From: Catenulispora sp.
GTDB taxonomy: Bacteria > Actinomycetota > Actinomycetes > Streptomycetales > Catenulisporaceae
NCBI GenBank assembly: GCA_013362315.1
Contig: JABFWL010000384.1
Coordinates: forward strand, 1 to 47,333
Direction of reading: 5' to 3'
Length of the DNA: 47,333 bases
Shown here: positions 23,777-32,314 of the stretch, one piece after another
How positions within the stretch are numbered: the stretch's first letter is position 1
Layout: each line of letters starts with the position of its first letter
The notes under the pieces: model-generated
What the model saw: the letters and a program-made list of their open reading frames with translations, nothing else
What the model was told of the DNA's origin: nothing
Database searches by the model: none
Translations under genes and position numbers: made by a program

Positions 23777-24452
23777 GTGTCGCAGGCTCCTGCCCCGCTT
23801 TGCGGCGGGCCCGGTACGCCGCGGCCGCCGCGCGGTCGTTGCACCAGTCGCTGCAGAACCGGCGGCTTCCGGAGCGGGACCGGTCGACGAAGGCACACTC
23901 GCAAGGGGTGCCGGCGCACGTACCCAGCCGCCGTAACTCCGATTCGGCGATGAGGCCCGCGGCGGCGGCCGGCAGCCGGGCCGACAGCGCCTCCAGGCCG
24001 GTGGCTTGCGGCGCCACTTGGAGGACCGGGCGGCCGTCGTCGTCGACCACCAGTTGCGGCACCGCCCCACCGCGGACCAGCATCGGGTTGACGATCTCCA
24101 CCGCCTCCTCCAGGGTCGCGGCGCTGAACACCAGGCGCAGCAGGGCCCGTAGTTCCAACAAGGAAGGCAGGTCGGCCTCGGTCAGGCCCTCAGCTATGTC
24201 GCCGTGGCCGGCGGCATGCAGGGCGTCGCGGTACCAGTGGACGCTGGTCAGCCGGTCCGGCGGATCCTCCAGCAGATCCATCGAGTTCACCAGCAGGACG
24301 GCCAGGTCCAGGTCGTCGGCGGGGAGCCGATGGATCCAACCGGGCGGCATGGCGAAGTCGGCGTTCGGCTGGGGAGTGTGCTCGGGCTGGTGCTCGATCC
24401 TGTGCGCGGCCGTCACGCCGGCCGCCGATGTGATCGCGGTGTCCGCCGTCAT
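23733..24452 (-). CDS. CGNR zinc-finger (ABATE domain) protein
   Basis: This is a 239-residue protein. The N-terminal part (DDLDLAVLLVNSMDLLEDPPDRL, SLLELRALLRLVFSA) matches the ABATE putative ligand-binding domain. The C-terminal zinc finger uses CAGTPCECAFVDRSRSGSRRFCSDWCNDR, with cysteine pairs spaced for one zinc, followed by RAAAAAYRARRK. Such proteins are thought to be transcription regulators with the DNA-binding finger at the C-terminus. The target is unknown; the convergent alkB is its neighbour but not an obvious target. Confidence 0.87.
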   Translation of the reverse strand: MTADTAITSAAGVTAAHRIEHQPEHTPQPNADFAMPPGWIHRLPADDLDLAVLLVNSMDLLEDPPDRLTSVHWYRDALHAAGHGDIAEGLTEADLPSLLELRALLRLVFSAATLEEAVEIVNPMLVRGGAVPQLVVDDDGRPVLQVAPQATGLEALSARLPAAAAGLIAESELRRLGTCAGTPCECAFVDRSRSGSRRFCSDWCNDRAAAAAYRARRKAGQEPATPNYEQPRTSPAAWA

Positions 24453-24569
24453 TCGCTTGAACCCTCCCTGGGTGGCCTGCCGGTGTCGGCGCCGAGGACA
24501 TCACGGCTGGCGCGCCCGGGGAGTTCAATCCGGGGGCGTCGCCGGTGTCAGGGTGCTCCGACAGCAGCC

Positions 24570-25571
24570 TCACGCAGGGCTTGTAGTGTCCCGGTAAATC
24601 CGCGCCAGCCCGGCGGCGGTCTCGGCGATCCTTTCCCGCAACGCGGTCGGGGCCAGCACCTCGACTCCGGCCCCCAGCTTCAGGAACTCGCCCTCGGCGT
24701 GCGTCAGCGACTCGATCGGCACCGTCGCCTTCACCCAGCCGTCCCGCTCGCAGTCGTCCTCGGCGGTGGCGTTCACCGCGTTGACCACATCGGCGGCCAT
24801 CACCTCCGTCAGCCGCCGCCGGCCGGTCGGGGACAGCCGGATCACCGCATCGCCCTGCACCAGCCGGGTGCGGAACTCGACGACCTGCCGGGCCCAGTAG
24901 CCGGGCAGGTCGAAGTCCGCGGGGCGCTCGAAGCGGCCCTGCTCGCCGGCCAGCGCCGACAGCTCAAGGATCTGATTCACCCGGTAGGTGTTCACCCGCC
25001 CGGCCGACTCCGCGACCGTGTACCACTTGCCGGTCTTGAGCACGATGCCGTACGGCGCGAGCGTCCGCTCCACCTCGGTCGGCTCCGTCCAGCGCCGGTA
25101 GCGCACCCGCACGCGCCGCTGGTTCCACACCGCGTCGGCCACCGCCGGCAGGAACGGGCTGGTGTCGCCGTCGTCGTACCAGCCCGGCGCGTCGAGCAGG
25201 AAGCGCTGCTGGATCCGGCCGCTGCGGTCGGCCAGCTCGGCCGGCATCGCCGCCTTCACCTTCAGCTGCGCCGCCGCCATCACCGAGCCCAGCCCGAGCT
25301 CGGCCGCCGGACCCGGCAGCGCCGCCAGGAACATCGCCTCGGCCTCGTCCGCCGACAGCCCGGTCAGCCGGGTCCGGTAGCCGTCCAGCAGCTGGTAGCC
25401 GCCGGCCGGACCGGCGTCCCCGTAGAGCGGGATGCCGGCCTCGTGCAGCGACTCCACGTCCCGGTACACGGTCCGGACCGAGACCTCCAGCTCCTCGGCG
25501 AGCTGGCGGGCGGTCATCCGGCCGCGGGTCTGCAGCAGCAGGAGCAGCGAGACGAGACGACTGGCGCGCAT
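24570..25571 (-). CDS. WYL-domain transcriptional regulator
   Basis: This 333-residue protein has a winged-helix HTH at residues 1-57 (RASRLVSLLLLLQTRGRMTARQLAEELEVSVRTVYRDVESLHEAGIP). The linker region holds GYRTRLTGLSADEAEAMFLA. A WYL domain follows at about 145-215 (RVRVRYRRW, LAPYGIVLKTGKWYTVAESAGRVNTYRVNQI), then a C-terminal WCX extension (WVKATVPIESLTHAEGEFLKLGAGVEVLAP). WYL regulators sense nucleic acids or small ligands. It lies 42 bp downstream of the GNAT gene at the end of the ipd-gene run, so it may be cotranscribed, but its target cannot be inferred. Confidence 0.88.
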   Translation of the reverse strand: MRASRLVSLLLLLQTRGRMTARQLAEELEVSVRTVYRDVESLHEAGIPLYGDAGPAGGYQLLDGYRTRLTGLSADEAEAMFLAALPGPAAELGLGSVMAAAQLKVKAAMPAELADRSGRIQQRFLLDAPGWYDDGDTSPFLPAVADAVWNQRRVRVRYRRWTEPTEVERTLAPYGIVLKTGKWYTVAESAGRVNTYRVNQILELSALAGEQGRFERPADFDLPGYWARQVVEFRTRLVQGDAVIRLSPTGRRRLTEVMAADVVNAVNATAEDDCERDGWVKATVPIESLTHAEGEFLKLGAGVEVLAPTALRERIAETAAGLARIYRDTTSPA

Positions 25572-25613
25572 GAGCAGGATTATCCGGCGGGGTGCTGACA
25601 GTCGCGCGGTCCG

Positions 25614-26210
25614 CTAGCGGGACGCGCTGAAGCCGGTCGTGATCTTCGTCGCCGACGAGGCCGCGCGGGCCTGCTCGTAGTCGGGGCGCGTGAGGGCGTA
25701 GAGCGCCATGTCGTTGTACCTGCCCTCGCGGTAGTGCGCGCCGCGCACGACGCCCTCGCGCAGCAGCCCGGCCTTCTCCAGCGAACGCTGCTCGGCGATG
25801 TTCTCCACATCGGTGGAGGCCTCCACCCGGTTCACCGTCGTGGTCTGGAACAAGTAGTCGACGAGCACCTTCTGTGCCTCGGTGCCGTAGCCCTTGCCGC
25901 GCGCCGAGGGGATCAGGCCGATCCCGAAGTTGGCCGTCGGTGCGTTGATCGGTCCGTAGTTCTGCGGGTGCCAGCTCACGAAGCCGATGCACACCCCCTC
26001 GGCCTCGACCACGAGGAGGCCGTGGACCTCTCCGGGCTTCGGGTGCGCCTCGCCGGACTCCACCCGGCGCCGCATCCGCCCCGGCACCGGGAGCCCGAAG
26101 AAGCTGAAGCGGTCACTGTCCATCGTCGCCGGATTCGCTTCGAGGACGGTGCAGTCGTCGAGCGTGAAGTGGCGCAGGAGGACCGGGCTGCCGGGGAGGG
26201 TGTAAGTCAT
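25614..26210 (-). CDS. GNAT family N-acetyltransferase (RimJ/RimL type)
   Basis: This is a 198-residue protein with the RimJ-like arrangement: LRHFTLDDCTVLEANPA at the start, NFGIGLIPSARGKGYGTEAQKVLVDYLF (acetyl-CoA pyrophosphate loop R/QxxGxG/A) and VEASTDVENIAEQRSLEKAGLLREGVVRGAHYREGRYNDMALYAL at the end. The substrate is unknown. I use the ATG at 26210, 10 nt after the ipdC stop. The tight spacing puts it in the echA20-ipdABC transcript, although no counterpart is known in the mycobacterial regulon. Confidence 0.85.
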   Translation of the reverse strand: MTYTLPGSPVLLRHFTLDDCTVLEANPATMDSDRFSFFGLPVPGRMRRRVESGEAHPKPGEVHGLLVVEAEGVCIGFVSWHPQNYGPINAPTANFGIGLIPSARGKGYGTEAQKVLVDYLFQTTTVNRVEASTDVENIAEQRSLEKAGLLREGVVRGAHYREGRYNDMALYALTRPDYEQARAASSATKITTGFSASR

Positions 26211-26220
26211 AGCCGCCAAG

Positions 26221-27291
26221 TTAACCCACTACCGCCGCGGACGCCCTCGCCGTCGCGGCCACCGCTTCGCCGATGATCCGCTCTACCAGCTCCGCGCAGC
26301 TCGGCAGGTCCTCGATCAGGCCGGTGACCTGGCCCGCCGACAGCACGCCGGCTGCCGGATCGCCGTTGACCAGCCCGGCCCTCAGCAGCATCGGCGTGTT
26401 GGCGGCCATCACGACCTGGCCGAGCCGCAGGCCGTAATGCCTGCGCATCGCCAGGCCGTCGCGGAGCATCGCGCGCAGCGACATGCCGGTCATCTTCTGG
26501 AACGCCAAGCCGTTGCGCGCCGAGCGCAGCAGCCCGGTCACCGTTCCAGACCGCTCGATCTGCTCGACGAGCCCGGTGCGCAGCACGCGGTGCGGAACGC
26601 CGTCGATCTTCGGCGTGGCCACGGTCCCGTTCACGTCGGCGGCCAGATACAGCGCCTTCACCGCGTCCGGCACCCGCGAATCCGACGTCAGCAGGAATCG
26701 CGTCCCCATCGCGATCCCCTCGGCGCCATAAGCCAATGCGGCGGCCAACCCGCGCCCGTCGAAGAAGCCGCCGGCCGCCAGCACCGGGATGTCCACCGCT
26801 GCGGTGACTTGCGGCAACAGCAGGCTGGTGGCCACCCCGCCGGTGTGGCCGCCGCCCTCGCCGCCCTGCACCACCACCGCGTCCACGCCCCACGCCGCCA
26901 CCTTCTCGGCGTGCCGGCGCGCGCCGATCGAGGGCACCACCACGACCCCGGCGTCCTTCAGCTTCGCGATCAGCTCCCGGTTCGGCGCCAGCGCGAACGA
27001 CGCGACCCGGACGCCCTCCGTGATCAGCAGCTCCACCCGCTCGGGCGCGTCGGCGGCGTCGGCCCGCAGGTTCACGCCGAACGGGGCGTCCGTGCGCTCC
27101 TTCACGGCGCGGATCGCGGCGGCGAGCTCGTCGTACGACATCGTGGCCGAGGCCAGGATCCCCAGCGCCCCGGCCTTCGCCGTCGCGGTCACCAGATGGG
27201 GACCGGCGACCCAGCCCATCCCGGTCTGCACGATCGGGTGCCGGACGCCGACCAGCTCCGTCCACCGGGTCCGGATCCGTTGCTCCAGCAC
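26221..27291 (-). CDS. ipdC: IpdC-type flavin enzyme (nitronate monooxygenase family)
   Basis: This is a 356-residue TIM-barrel flavoprotein. It shows HPIVQTGMGWVAGPHLVTA, GILASATMSYDELAAAI, PFGVNLRADAADA, VVQGGEGGGHTGGVATSLLLPQV (FMN phosphate site) and AAGGFFDGRGLAAALAYGAEGIAMGTRFLLT, and it matches IpdC (Rv3553) over its full length in my recollection. IpdC acts on the CoA-linked indene intermediate of steroid rings C and D just before hydrolytic ring opening. Its GTG starts 7 nt after the ipdB stop, whose TGAGG can serve as ribosome site, so translation is coupled. Confidence 0.9.
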   Translation of the reverse strand: MLEQRIRTRWTELVGVRHPIVQTGMGWVAGPHLVTATAKAGALGILASATMSYDELAAAIRAVKERTDAPFGVNLRADAADAPERVELLITEGVRVASFALAPNRELIAKLKDAGVVVVPSIGARRHAEKVAAWGVDAVVVQGGEGGGHTGGVATSLLLPQVTAAVDIPVLAAGGFFDGRGLAAALAYGAEGIAMGTRFLLTSDSRVPDAVKALYLAADVNGTVATPKIDGVPHRVLRTGLVEQIERSGTVTGLLRSARNGLAFQKMTGMSLRAMLRDGLAMRRHYGLRLGQVVMAANTPMLLRAGLVNGDPAAGVLSAGQVTGLIEDLPSCAELVERIIGEAVAATARASAAVVG

Positions 27292-27298
27292 GGCGGCC

Positions 27299-28057
27299 TC
27301 AACTCTTTCCGGCGGACGGGACCTCGCGCTCGCGGGTCTCCTTCGGATCCAGCACCTCGCGGATGAGCCGCAGCGCCTCGGCGTCCGGCTCCAGCGTGAC
27401 CGCCGGGTTGTCGGTGCCGGCCAGCACGAAACCGGTGGCCGCCACGACCTCGTCGACGGTGATCCCGGGGTGCAGCGAGCGGAGCCGCATCCGCTGGTCC
27501 GGCGTCGCGAAGTCGAACACAGCCAGGTTGGTGACGACCCGGTGCAGGTGGTGGAAGCGCGCGGCCCTGCCCGCCGCGCGAGCCCGGTCGTATCCGATCC
27601 CTGAGACGACGTCCACCTTCTCGACGAACACCTTGGGGGAGTGGTTCGCGATCCAGTAGCTGGTCGGGTGGTTGACGGTGTTGCCCGGCGCGCCCCGCAC
27701 GCCGATCAGCTGCGCCTTGGGACGCGCGAAGTCCGCGCCGATCGCGGAGATGTTCTGGTTGCCGAACTTGTCGAGCTGGCTGGCGCCCATCATCACGTGC
27801 CGTGAGCCGTGCCAGACCTGATCGAAGAGCTGTCGGTAAGGGATGTGCGCCTCAAGGTGCGCGGCGGCGCCGGTCGGATCGGTGAAGTAGTCCGCGTCTC
27901 CGTCGCAGAGCAGCAGGCCGGGTGCGAACGTCAGCTTGGCCAGGCGCGCTGCGATCGCCGGGACCAAGCCCATCGGGGAAGCGATCACTTCTCCGGCGTC
28001 GCGCCAGACCTCGGCGCAGGCGGCGACGCAGACTTCGGCGCGGGTCACGTCGCTCAT
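27299..28057 (-). CDS. ipdB: IpdB, beta subunit of the ring C hydrolase
   Basis: This 252-residue protein has the class I CoA-transferase beta fold. It shows EVCVAACAEVWRDAGEVIASPMGLVPAIAARLAK, LLLCDGDA, HVMMGASQLDKFGNQNISAIG, RGAPGNTVNHPTSYWIANHSPKVFVEKVD and LHPGITVDEVVAATGF. With IpdA it forms a hydrolase, not a transferase, that opens ring C of the COCHEA-CoA intermediate in HIP degradation. The ATG overlaps the ipdA stop by 4 bp (ATGA), as expected for an obligate heterocomplex. Confidence 0.9.
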   Translation of the reverse strand: MSDVTRAEVCVAACAEVWRDAGEVIASPMGLVPAIAARLAKLTFAPGLLLCDGDADYFTDPTGAAAHLEAHIPYRQLFDQVWHGSRHVMMGASQLDKFGNQNISAIGADFARPKAQLIGVRGAPGNTVNHPTSYWIANHSPKVFVEKVDVVSGIGYDRARAAGRAARFHHLHRVVTNLAVFDFATPDQRMRLRSLHPGITVDEVVAATGFVLAGTDNPAVTLEPDAEALRLIREVLDPKETREREVPSAGKS

Positions 28058-28857
28058 CGGCTCGCCTCCACGAACAGGTCCCCGCCCGCGTACGCCTTCT
28101 GCGCGGCCTCGTCCCGGCCGTAGTCGGGCACGCAGCTGGTGAAGCCGGCGCCGCCGGGCGCCTCGATCACGCCGTCGACCATCATCCGGTTGATCTTCAA
28201 GGACTGCGGCGGTCCGCCGGCCGCCAGCTCGGAGGTCTCCACGACACGTTCGCAGGAGACGTACCGCTTATCGGCGGCGAGGCAGTAGAGGTCGTCGAAA
28301 TAGATGTCAGGACCCAGATACTGGGTGTTGCCGTACCGGTCCGCGCGGTTCATGTGGACCAGGGCGACGTCCAGGTGGATCGCCGGCATGGCCAGCAGTT
28401 CCTCGGCGTCCTCGCCGTCCTCGCCGTCGTGGTAGGGAGAGGTCACCGTTTTTAGCTCCGGGTTCAAACTCATTACGTCAGAACCCAATCCGGCGCGCGT
28501 CGGCAGAAAAGGCAGCCGCAGCGCGGCGGCGTACAGTCCCCACTGCAGCGCCCCTTCGTCGAACTCCGAGACTTCGATCTCGCCGGCCTGGCGGGCCTTG
28601 CGGAAGTGCGGGTCCAGCGCGATCGAGTCCAGGGACACGAAGCCGTAGACGGCCTTGCGCACCTTTCCCGTCGCGCACAGCATGCCGACGTCGGGGCCGC
28701 CATAGGACACCACAGTGAGATCCTTCAAGCTCGACTTCGCGATCGCCGTCACCAGCGCCATGGGCTTGCGCCGCGAGCCCCAGCCGCCGATGCCGACCGT
28801 CATGCCGTCGCGCAACTCGGCGACGACGTCGTCCACGCTCATCCGTTTGTCGCGCAC
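28054..28857 (-). CDS. ipdA: IpdA, alpha subunit of the ring C hydrolase
   Basis: This is a 267-residue CoA-transferase-fold alpha subunit. It begins RDKRMSVDDVVAELRDGMTVGIGGWGSRRKPMALV, carries GKVRKAVYGFVSLDSIALDPHFRKAR, the acidic EFDEGALQWGL with Glu101 at the position I recall as essential in mycobacterial IpdA, LPFLPTRAGLGSDV, and MVDGVIEAPGGAGFTSCVPDYGRDE near the end. It is about 25 residues shorter at the C-terminus than my recollection of Rv3551. The GTG at 28857 (7 nt after echA20) gives the expected N-terminus and has AAAGGG upstream; an ATG at 28842 is the alternative. Confidence 0.88.
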   Translation of the reverse strand: MRDKRMSVDDVVAELRDGMTVGIGGWGSRRKPMALVTAIAKSSLKDLTVVSYGGPDVGMLCATGKVRKAVYGFVSLDSIALDPHFRKARQAGEIEVSEFDEGALQWGLYAAALRLPFLPTRAGLGSDVMSLNPELKTVTSPYHDGEDGEDAEELLAMPAIHLDVALVHMNRADRYGNTQYLGPDIYFDDLYCLAADKRYVSCERVVETSELAAGGPPQSLKINRMMVDGVIEAPGGAGFTSCVPDYGRDEAAQKAYAGGDLFVEASR

Positions 28858-28864
28858 GGTCCGC

Positions 28865-29635
28865 TCAGCCCTTTCCCTCGACGAACTTGCCACGTTCCTC
28901 GTCGGCGATTCCGGCCAGGTTGATCTCGAAGGTGTAGCCCTGCTCGTAGCGGTAGGAGCGCTTGACGTCGACGAGGTCGATGCCGTTCAGCGCGGCCTTC
29001 GCGGCCCGGATCACCGCCGGGTGCTTGGCGGCGATCTCGGCGGCCAGCTCCAGCGCACGCTCGTGCAGCTTCTCGCGCGGCACCACGTCCCACACCGAGC
29101 CGAACTCCAGCAGCCGCTGCGCGCTGACGGTGCGCGCCGTGTAATACATCGTCCGCAGATAGTGCTGCGGTACGAGGCGGCTCAGGTGCGTCGCGGCGCC
29201 GAGCGCGCCCCGGTCCACCTCCGGCAGCCCGAAATAGGCGTCCTCGCTGGCGATGATGCTGTCGGCGTTGCCGACCAGGCCGATACCGCCGCCGACGCAG
29301 AACCCGGCCACCTCGGCGATCACCGGCACCGCGCATTCGTAGACCGCGGCGAACGCGGCCGCGCAGCCGGCGTTCGCGCCGAGCAGCGCCCCGAAGCCCT
29401 CGTTGTTCTGCATCTCCTTCAGATCCACGCCGGCGTTGAACCCGCGGCCTTCGGCGCGCAGGATCACCACCCGGGTGTCAAGGTCCTGACCGGCGCCGCG
29501 TACCGCGTCGGCGAGCGCGAACCAGCCCGCCACCGGAAGCGCGTTCACCGGCGGGTGGTCGACGGTGACCGTGACGACGCCGCGGTGCTCGGGGCGCGGC
29601 TCGGCGGTAGTGGTGACGGTGCTGGCGACGGCCAA
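28865..29635 (-). CDS. echA20: Enoyl-CoA hydratase-family ring D hydrolase EchA20
   Basis: This is a 256-residue crotonase-fold protein: VVTVTVDHPPVNALPVAGWFALADAV, VVILRAEGRGFNAGVDLKEMQNNEGF (oxyanion loop), VIAEVAGFCVGGGIGLVGNADSIIASEDAYFGLPEVDRGALGAATHLSRLVP, and a C-terminal YRYEQGYTFEINLAG. EchA20 (Rv3550) hydrolyses ring D of the indene-carboxyl-CoA intermediate. I chose the TTG at 29635 because GGAGG lies 6 nt before it and the operator lies 36 nt upstream; longer in-frame versions read through the operator. It is the first gene of echA20-ipdA-ipdB-ipdC-GNAT (and perhaps WYL). Confidence 0.87.
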   Translation of the reverse strand: MAVASTVTTTAEPRPEHRGVVTVTVDHPPVNALPVAGWFALADAVRGAGQDLDTRVVILRAEGRGFNAGVDLKEMQNNEGFGALLGANAGCAAAFAAVYECAVPVIAEVAGFCVGGGIGLVGNADSIIASEDAYFGLPEVDRGALGAATHLSRLVPQHYLRTMYYTARTVSAQRLLEFGSVWDVVPREKLHERALELAAEIAAKHPAVIRAAKAALNGIDLVDVKRSYRYEQGYTFEINLAGIADEERGKFVEGKG

Positions 29636-29670
29636 GGCGGCCTCCGGAGGCGTAGGCGACGGCGAGCAAA

Positions 29671-29690
29671 GCAACCTAGCATTTGCTTGG
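29671..29690. promoter_or_regulatory. Candidate KstR2 operator upstream of echA20
   Basis: GCAACCTAGCATTTGCTTGG contains the dyad CCnAGCA-TT-TGCTnGG. The same 20 bases recur at 35846-35865, 6.2 kb away before the SDR pair. It lies 36 nt upstream of the proposed echA20 start. Similarity to the fadE30/fadE31 site and to recalled KstR2 half-sites (CAAG) supports the assignment; the spacing differs from the mycobacterial consensus I remember. Confidence 0.75.
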
Positions 29691-29792
29691 GATCCTAGCG
29701 GTCGCTCGGAGGGGTGACCAGAGCGGCGGAACGCGCGCGGCGGGCGGACAGTGGGGTGTAAGGGTGGTCCGCGATCCGATCGGAGCGGTGAG

Positions 29793-30302
29793 ATGTCCGA
29801 GGAGCAGCGCAACCAGCCGCGCGAGGAGCCGGAGACTGTGGAGTCCGCGCGTGCGGCGCGTGAAGAGATGAGTCTCCGAGAGGAGCGAGCGAAGGGCGGA
29901 GCTTCCGGCGGCGCGACAGACGCGGAGACTGTGGCGACGGTGGGTGAAGGTTCGCCCCGGTACGGCGCGACCCTCGACGACATCCCACCGCATGGCTCCG
30001 AGCTGTCCTGGAGTGCGCAACCGCATCCCGGTTACGTCGCCGACCCCGGCTCCGGTTACACCGGTAAGCGCATCGCGGCCGGTACCCTGATCGGCTGTCT
30101 GATCCTGGCGCTGGGCGTCTTCTACACCGTGCACCTTCTCACCGCCCGCTCGTCCAACGGCTTCGGCCCGGCGCCGTGGACCGCCGCCGTCCACAAGGAT
30201 GGCGCCGTGGTGGGCGGCATCAACGCGCAGAACGACGATGTGGCCCCGCCGGTCAACCTGCCCCCCAACGGTTCGTTCGGTACCAGCGGCGGCAATAAGT
30301 AG
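29793..30302 (+). CDS. Hypothetical single-pass membrane protein
   Basis: This 169-residue protein has a long charged cytoplasmic N-terminus rich in Glu/Arg (EEQRNQPREEPETVESARAAREEMSLREERAKGG, possibly coiled-coil). One transmembrane helix follows at about residues 93-114 (IAAGTLIGCLILALGVFYTVHLL), then a Pro/Gly/Asn-rich extracellular tail. I recognise no domain. The ATG at 29793 follows GGAGCGGTGAG; an in-frame ATG at 29751 has no such site. It is divergent from echA20, so the operator region at 29671 lies between them but closer to echA20. Confidence 0.65.
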   Translation: MSEEQRNQPREEPETVESARAAREEMSLREERAKGGASGGATDAETVATVGEGSPRYGATLDDIPPHGSELSWSAQPHPGYVADPGSGYTGKRIAAGTLIGCLILALGVFYTVHLLTARSSNGFGPAPWTAAVHKDGAVVGGINAQNDDVAPPVNLPPNGSFGTSGGNK

Positions 30303-30416
30303 TCCCGCTCAGCGGCTGTCAGCCGCTGTCAGCGCCATGTGCGCCCCTTATCAGCGCTGTCCCCGAAGCTCGTACTGACAACGAGACGAGACAACGCTGA
30401 TGAGGGGACGGGGTCG

Positions 30417-31463
30417 ATGACCACCTACGCGATCGAGGCCGAGGGCCTGCAGAAGTCGTTCGGCGAGACCAAGGCGCTGGCCGGCGTCGACCTGTTCGCC
30501 AAGCCGGGCACGGTGCACGCGGTGCTGGGGCCGAACGGCGCCGGCAAGACCACCAGCGTGCGCATCCTGGCCACGCTGATCCGCGCCGACGCCGGATCGG
30601 CCCGGATCGGCGGCTACGACGTGGTCAAGCAGGCCGAGCGGGTGCGCGCCACGATCGGTCTGACCGGCCAGTACGCCTCAGTCGACGAGGATCTGACGGG
30701 CCTTGAGAACATGGAGCTGATCGGGCGCCTGCTCGACCTGTCCAAGCGGGACGCCCGGGCGCGTGCCGCCGAGCTGCTGGAGTGGTTCGACCTCACCGAG
30801 GCCGCCAAGCGTCCGGCCAAGACCTACTCCGGCGGCATGCGCCGCCGCCTGGACCTGGCCGCCTCGCTGGTCGGACGGCCCTCGGTGATCTTCCTGGACG
30901 AGCCCACCACCGGCCTGGACCCGGCCAAGCGCGAGGACATGTGGGGTGTGGTCCGCCAGCTGGTCGGCGAGGGCTCGACCGTGCTGCTGACCACGCAGTA
31001 CCTGGAGGAGGCCGACGCCCTCGCCGACGAGGTGACGGTGATCGACCGCGGCCGGGTCATCGCCCACGACACCCCGCTCGGGCTCAAGCGCGTCGTCGGC
31101 GGCCAGACCCTGACCGTGCAGCCCGCCGACCCGGCCCGCCTCGCCGACGCCGCGGCCCTGCTGCAGCAGGTGTCCGGCAGCAAGGCCGAGTCGCCGCGCC
31201 AGGGGGTGGTGGCGGTGCCGGTGAAGGATGACAGCGCCCTGACGGAAACGGTCGCCCGCCTGCACGCGGCCGGCATCGGCGTCCACGAGCTGTCGCTGCA
31301 CCTGCCGAGCCTGGACGAGGTGTTCTTCACCCTGGTCGGCCGTCGCGCCGGGGACGACAAGCCTGCCGGCGGCGGCGCCCACGCCGACCCGGACGACGGC
31401 GAAGGCAGTGGCAACGGCGACGGCGACCGGAACGCCTCCGCGTCCGCGCCGCTGACGGTCTGA
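30417..31463 (+). CDS. Daunorubicin-resistance-type ABC transporter ATPase (DrrA family)
   Basis: This is a 348-residue ABC ATPase. It has Walker A GPNGAGKT (38-45), the Q-loop GLTGQYASVDEDLTGLENM, the signature YSGGMRRRLDLA (137-148), Walker B VIFLDEPTTGLD and the switch His replaced by Gln in TTQYLEEADALAD, a DrrA trait. The C-terminal part carries the usual DrrA extension, then an acidic tail. It pairs with the permease gene 35 bp downstream to form a lipid, drug or antibiotic exporter. The ATG at 30417 has GAGGGGACGGGG upstream. Confidence 0.9.
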   Translation: MTTYAIEAEGLQKSFGETKALAGVDLFAKPGTVHAVLGPNGAGKTTSVRILATLIRADAGSARIGGYDVVKQAERVRATIGLTGQYASVDEDLTGLENMELIGRLLDLSKRDARARAAELLEWFDLTEAAKRPAKTYSGGMRRRLDLAASLVGRPSVIFLDEPTTGLDPAKREDMWGVVRQLVGEGSTVLLTTQYLEEADALADEVTVIDRGRVIAHDTPLGLKRVVGGQTLTVQPADPARLADAAALLQQVSGSKAESPRQGVVAVPVKDDSALTETVARLHAAGIGVHELSLHLPSLDEVFFTLVGRRAGDDKPAGGGAHADPDDGEGSGNGDGDRNASASAPLTV

Positions 31464-31498
31464 CCCGATATCAGAGACTTTCCATAGGAGAACCCATC

Positions 31499-32314
31499 AT
31501 GACCACCGCCACCACCACCGCGAACCCGCTCGCCGGCGCGGCCGGCGCCGGCAAGCCGTTCACGTTGATCCGCCACAGTGCGGCGTTGGCCAAGCGGAGC
31601 CTGCTGAAGACCATGCGGACGCCAGAGGCCCTGATCGACGTCACGCTGCAGCCGGTGATCTTCCTGCTGCTGTTCACCTACGTCTTCGGCGGCGCGATCG
31701 CCGGATCGCAGAGTGCGTATCTGCGCTATCTGCTGCCCGGCATCCTGGCGCAGACCATCGCGATGAGCGCCACGGCGATCGGCGTCAACATGAACACCGA
31801 TATCTCCAAGGGTGTCTTCGACCGTTTCCGCTCGCTGCCGATCGCCCGGTCGGCGCCGCTGGTCGGTGCCGTGCTCGCCGACTTCGTCCGCTATGCGCTG
31901 GTCGCCGTCATCACCCTCGGCGTCGGGTACGCGATGGGCTTCCGCATCGCCACCGATCCGCTGCGGGCCGGCGCCGGACTGCTGGTCGCCGCCACCTTCG
32001 CGCTGGCGCTGAGCTGGGTGTCGGTGTTCATCGGGATGCTGGCGCGCACGCCGGGCGCGGTGCAGGGCTTCATGTTCCTGCTGGTGCTGCCGCTGAGCTT
32101 CGGCTCCAGCACCTTCGTGCAGGCCAACACGCTGCCGGGGTGGCTGCAGGCCTTCGTGAACGTCAACCCGATCACCCACCTGGCCGGGCTGTCCCGCAGC
32201 CTGTTCCTCGGCGGGCCGGTGGCCGGCCACTTCTTCTGGACCGCCGGCTGGATCATCGGGCTCACCGCGGTGTTCATGCCGCTGGCGCTGCGCGCCTACG
32301 GCCGCAAGGTGTGA
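31499..32314 (+). CDS. ABC-2 type permease (DrrB family)
   Basis: This is a 271-residue membrane protein with six hydrophobic segments and the DrrB hallmark region YLRYLLPGILAQTIAMSATAIGVNMNTDISKGVFDRFRSLPIARSAPLVGAVLADFVRY. Further helices include the segment ending in FIGMLARTPGAVQGFMFLLVLPLSFGSSTFV. It forms the channel of the exporter with the upstream ATPase. The ATG is preceded by AGGAG. Its last 19 bp overlap the end of the convergent AfsR-like gene, leaving no room for a terminator between them. Confidence 0.9.
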   Translation: MTTATTTANPLAGAAGAGKPFTLIRHSAALAKRSLLKTMRTPEALIDVTLQPVIFLLLFTYVFGGAIAGSQSAYLRYLLPGILAQTIAMSATAIGVNMNTDISKGVFDRFRSLPIARSAPLVGAVLADFVRYALVAVITLGVGYAMGFRIATDPLRAGAGLLVAATFALALSWVSVFIGMLARTPGAVQGFMFLLVLPLSFGSSTFVQANTLPGWLQAFVNVNPITHLAGLSRSLFLGGPVAGHFFWTAGWIIGLTAVFMPLALRAYGRKV

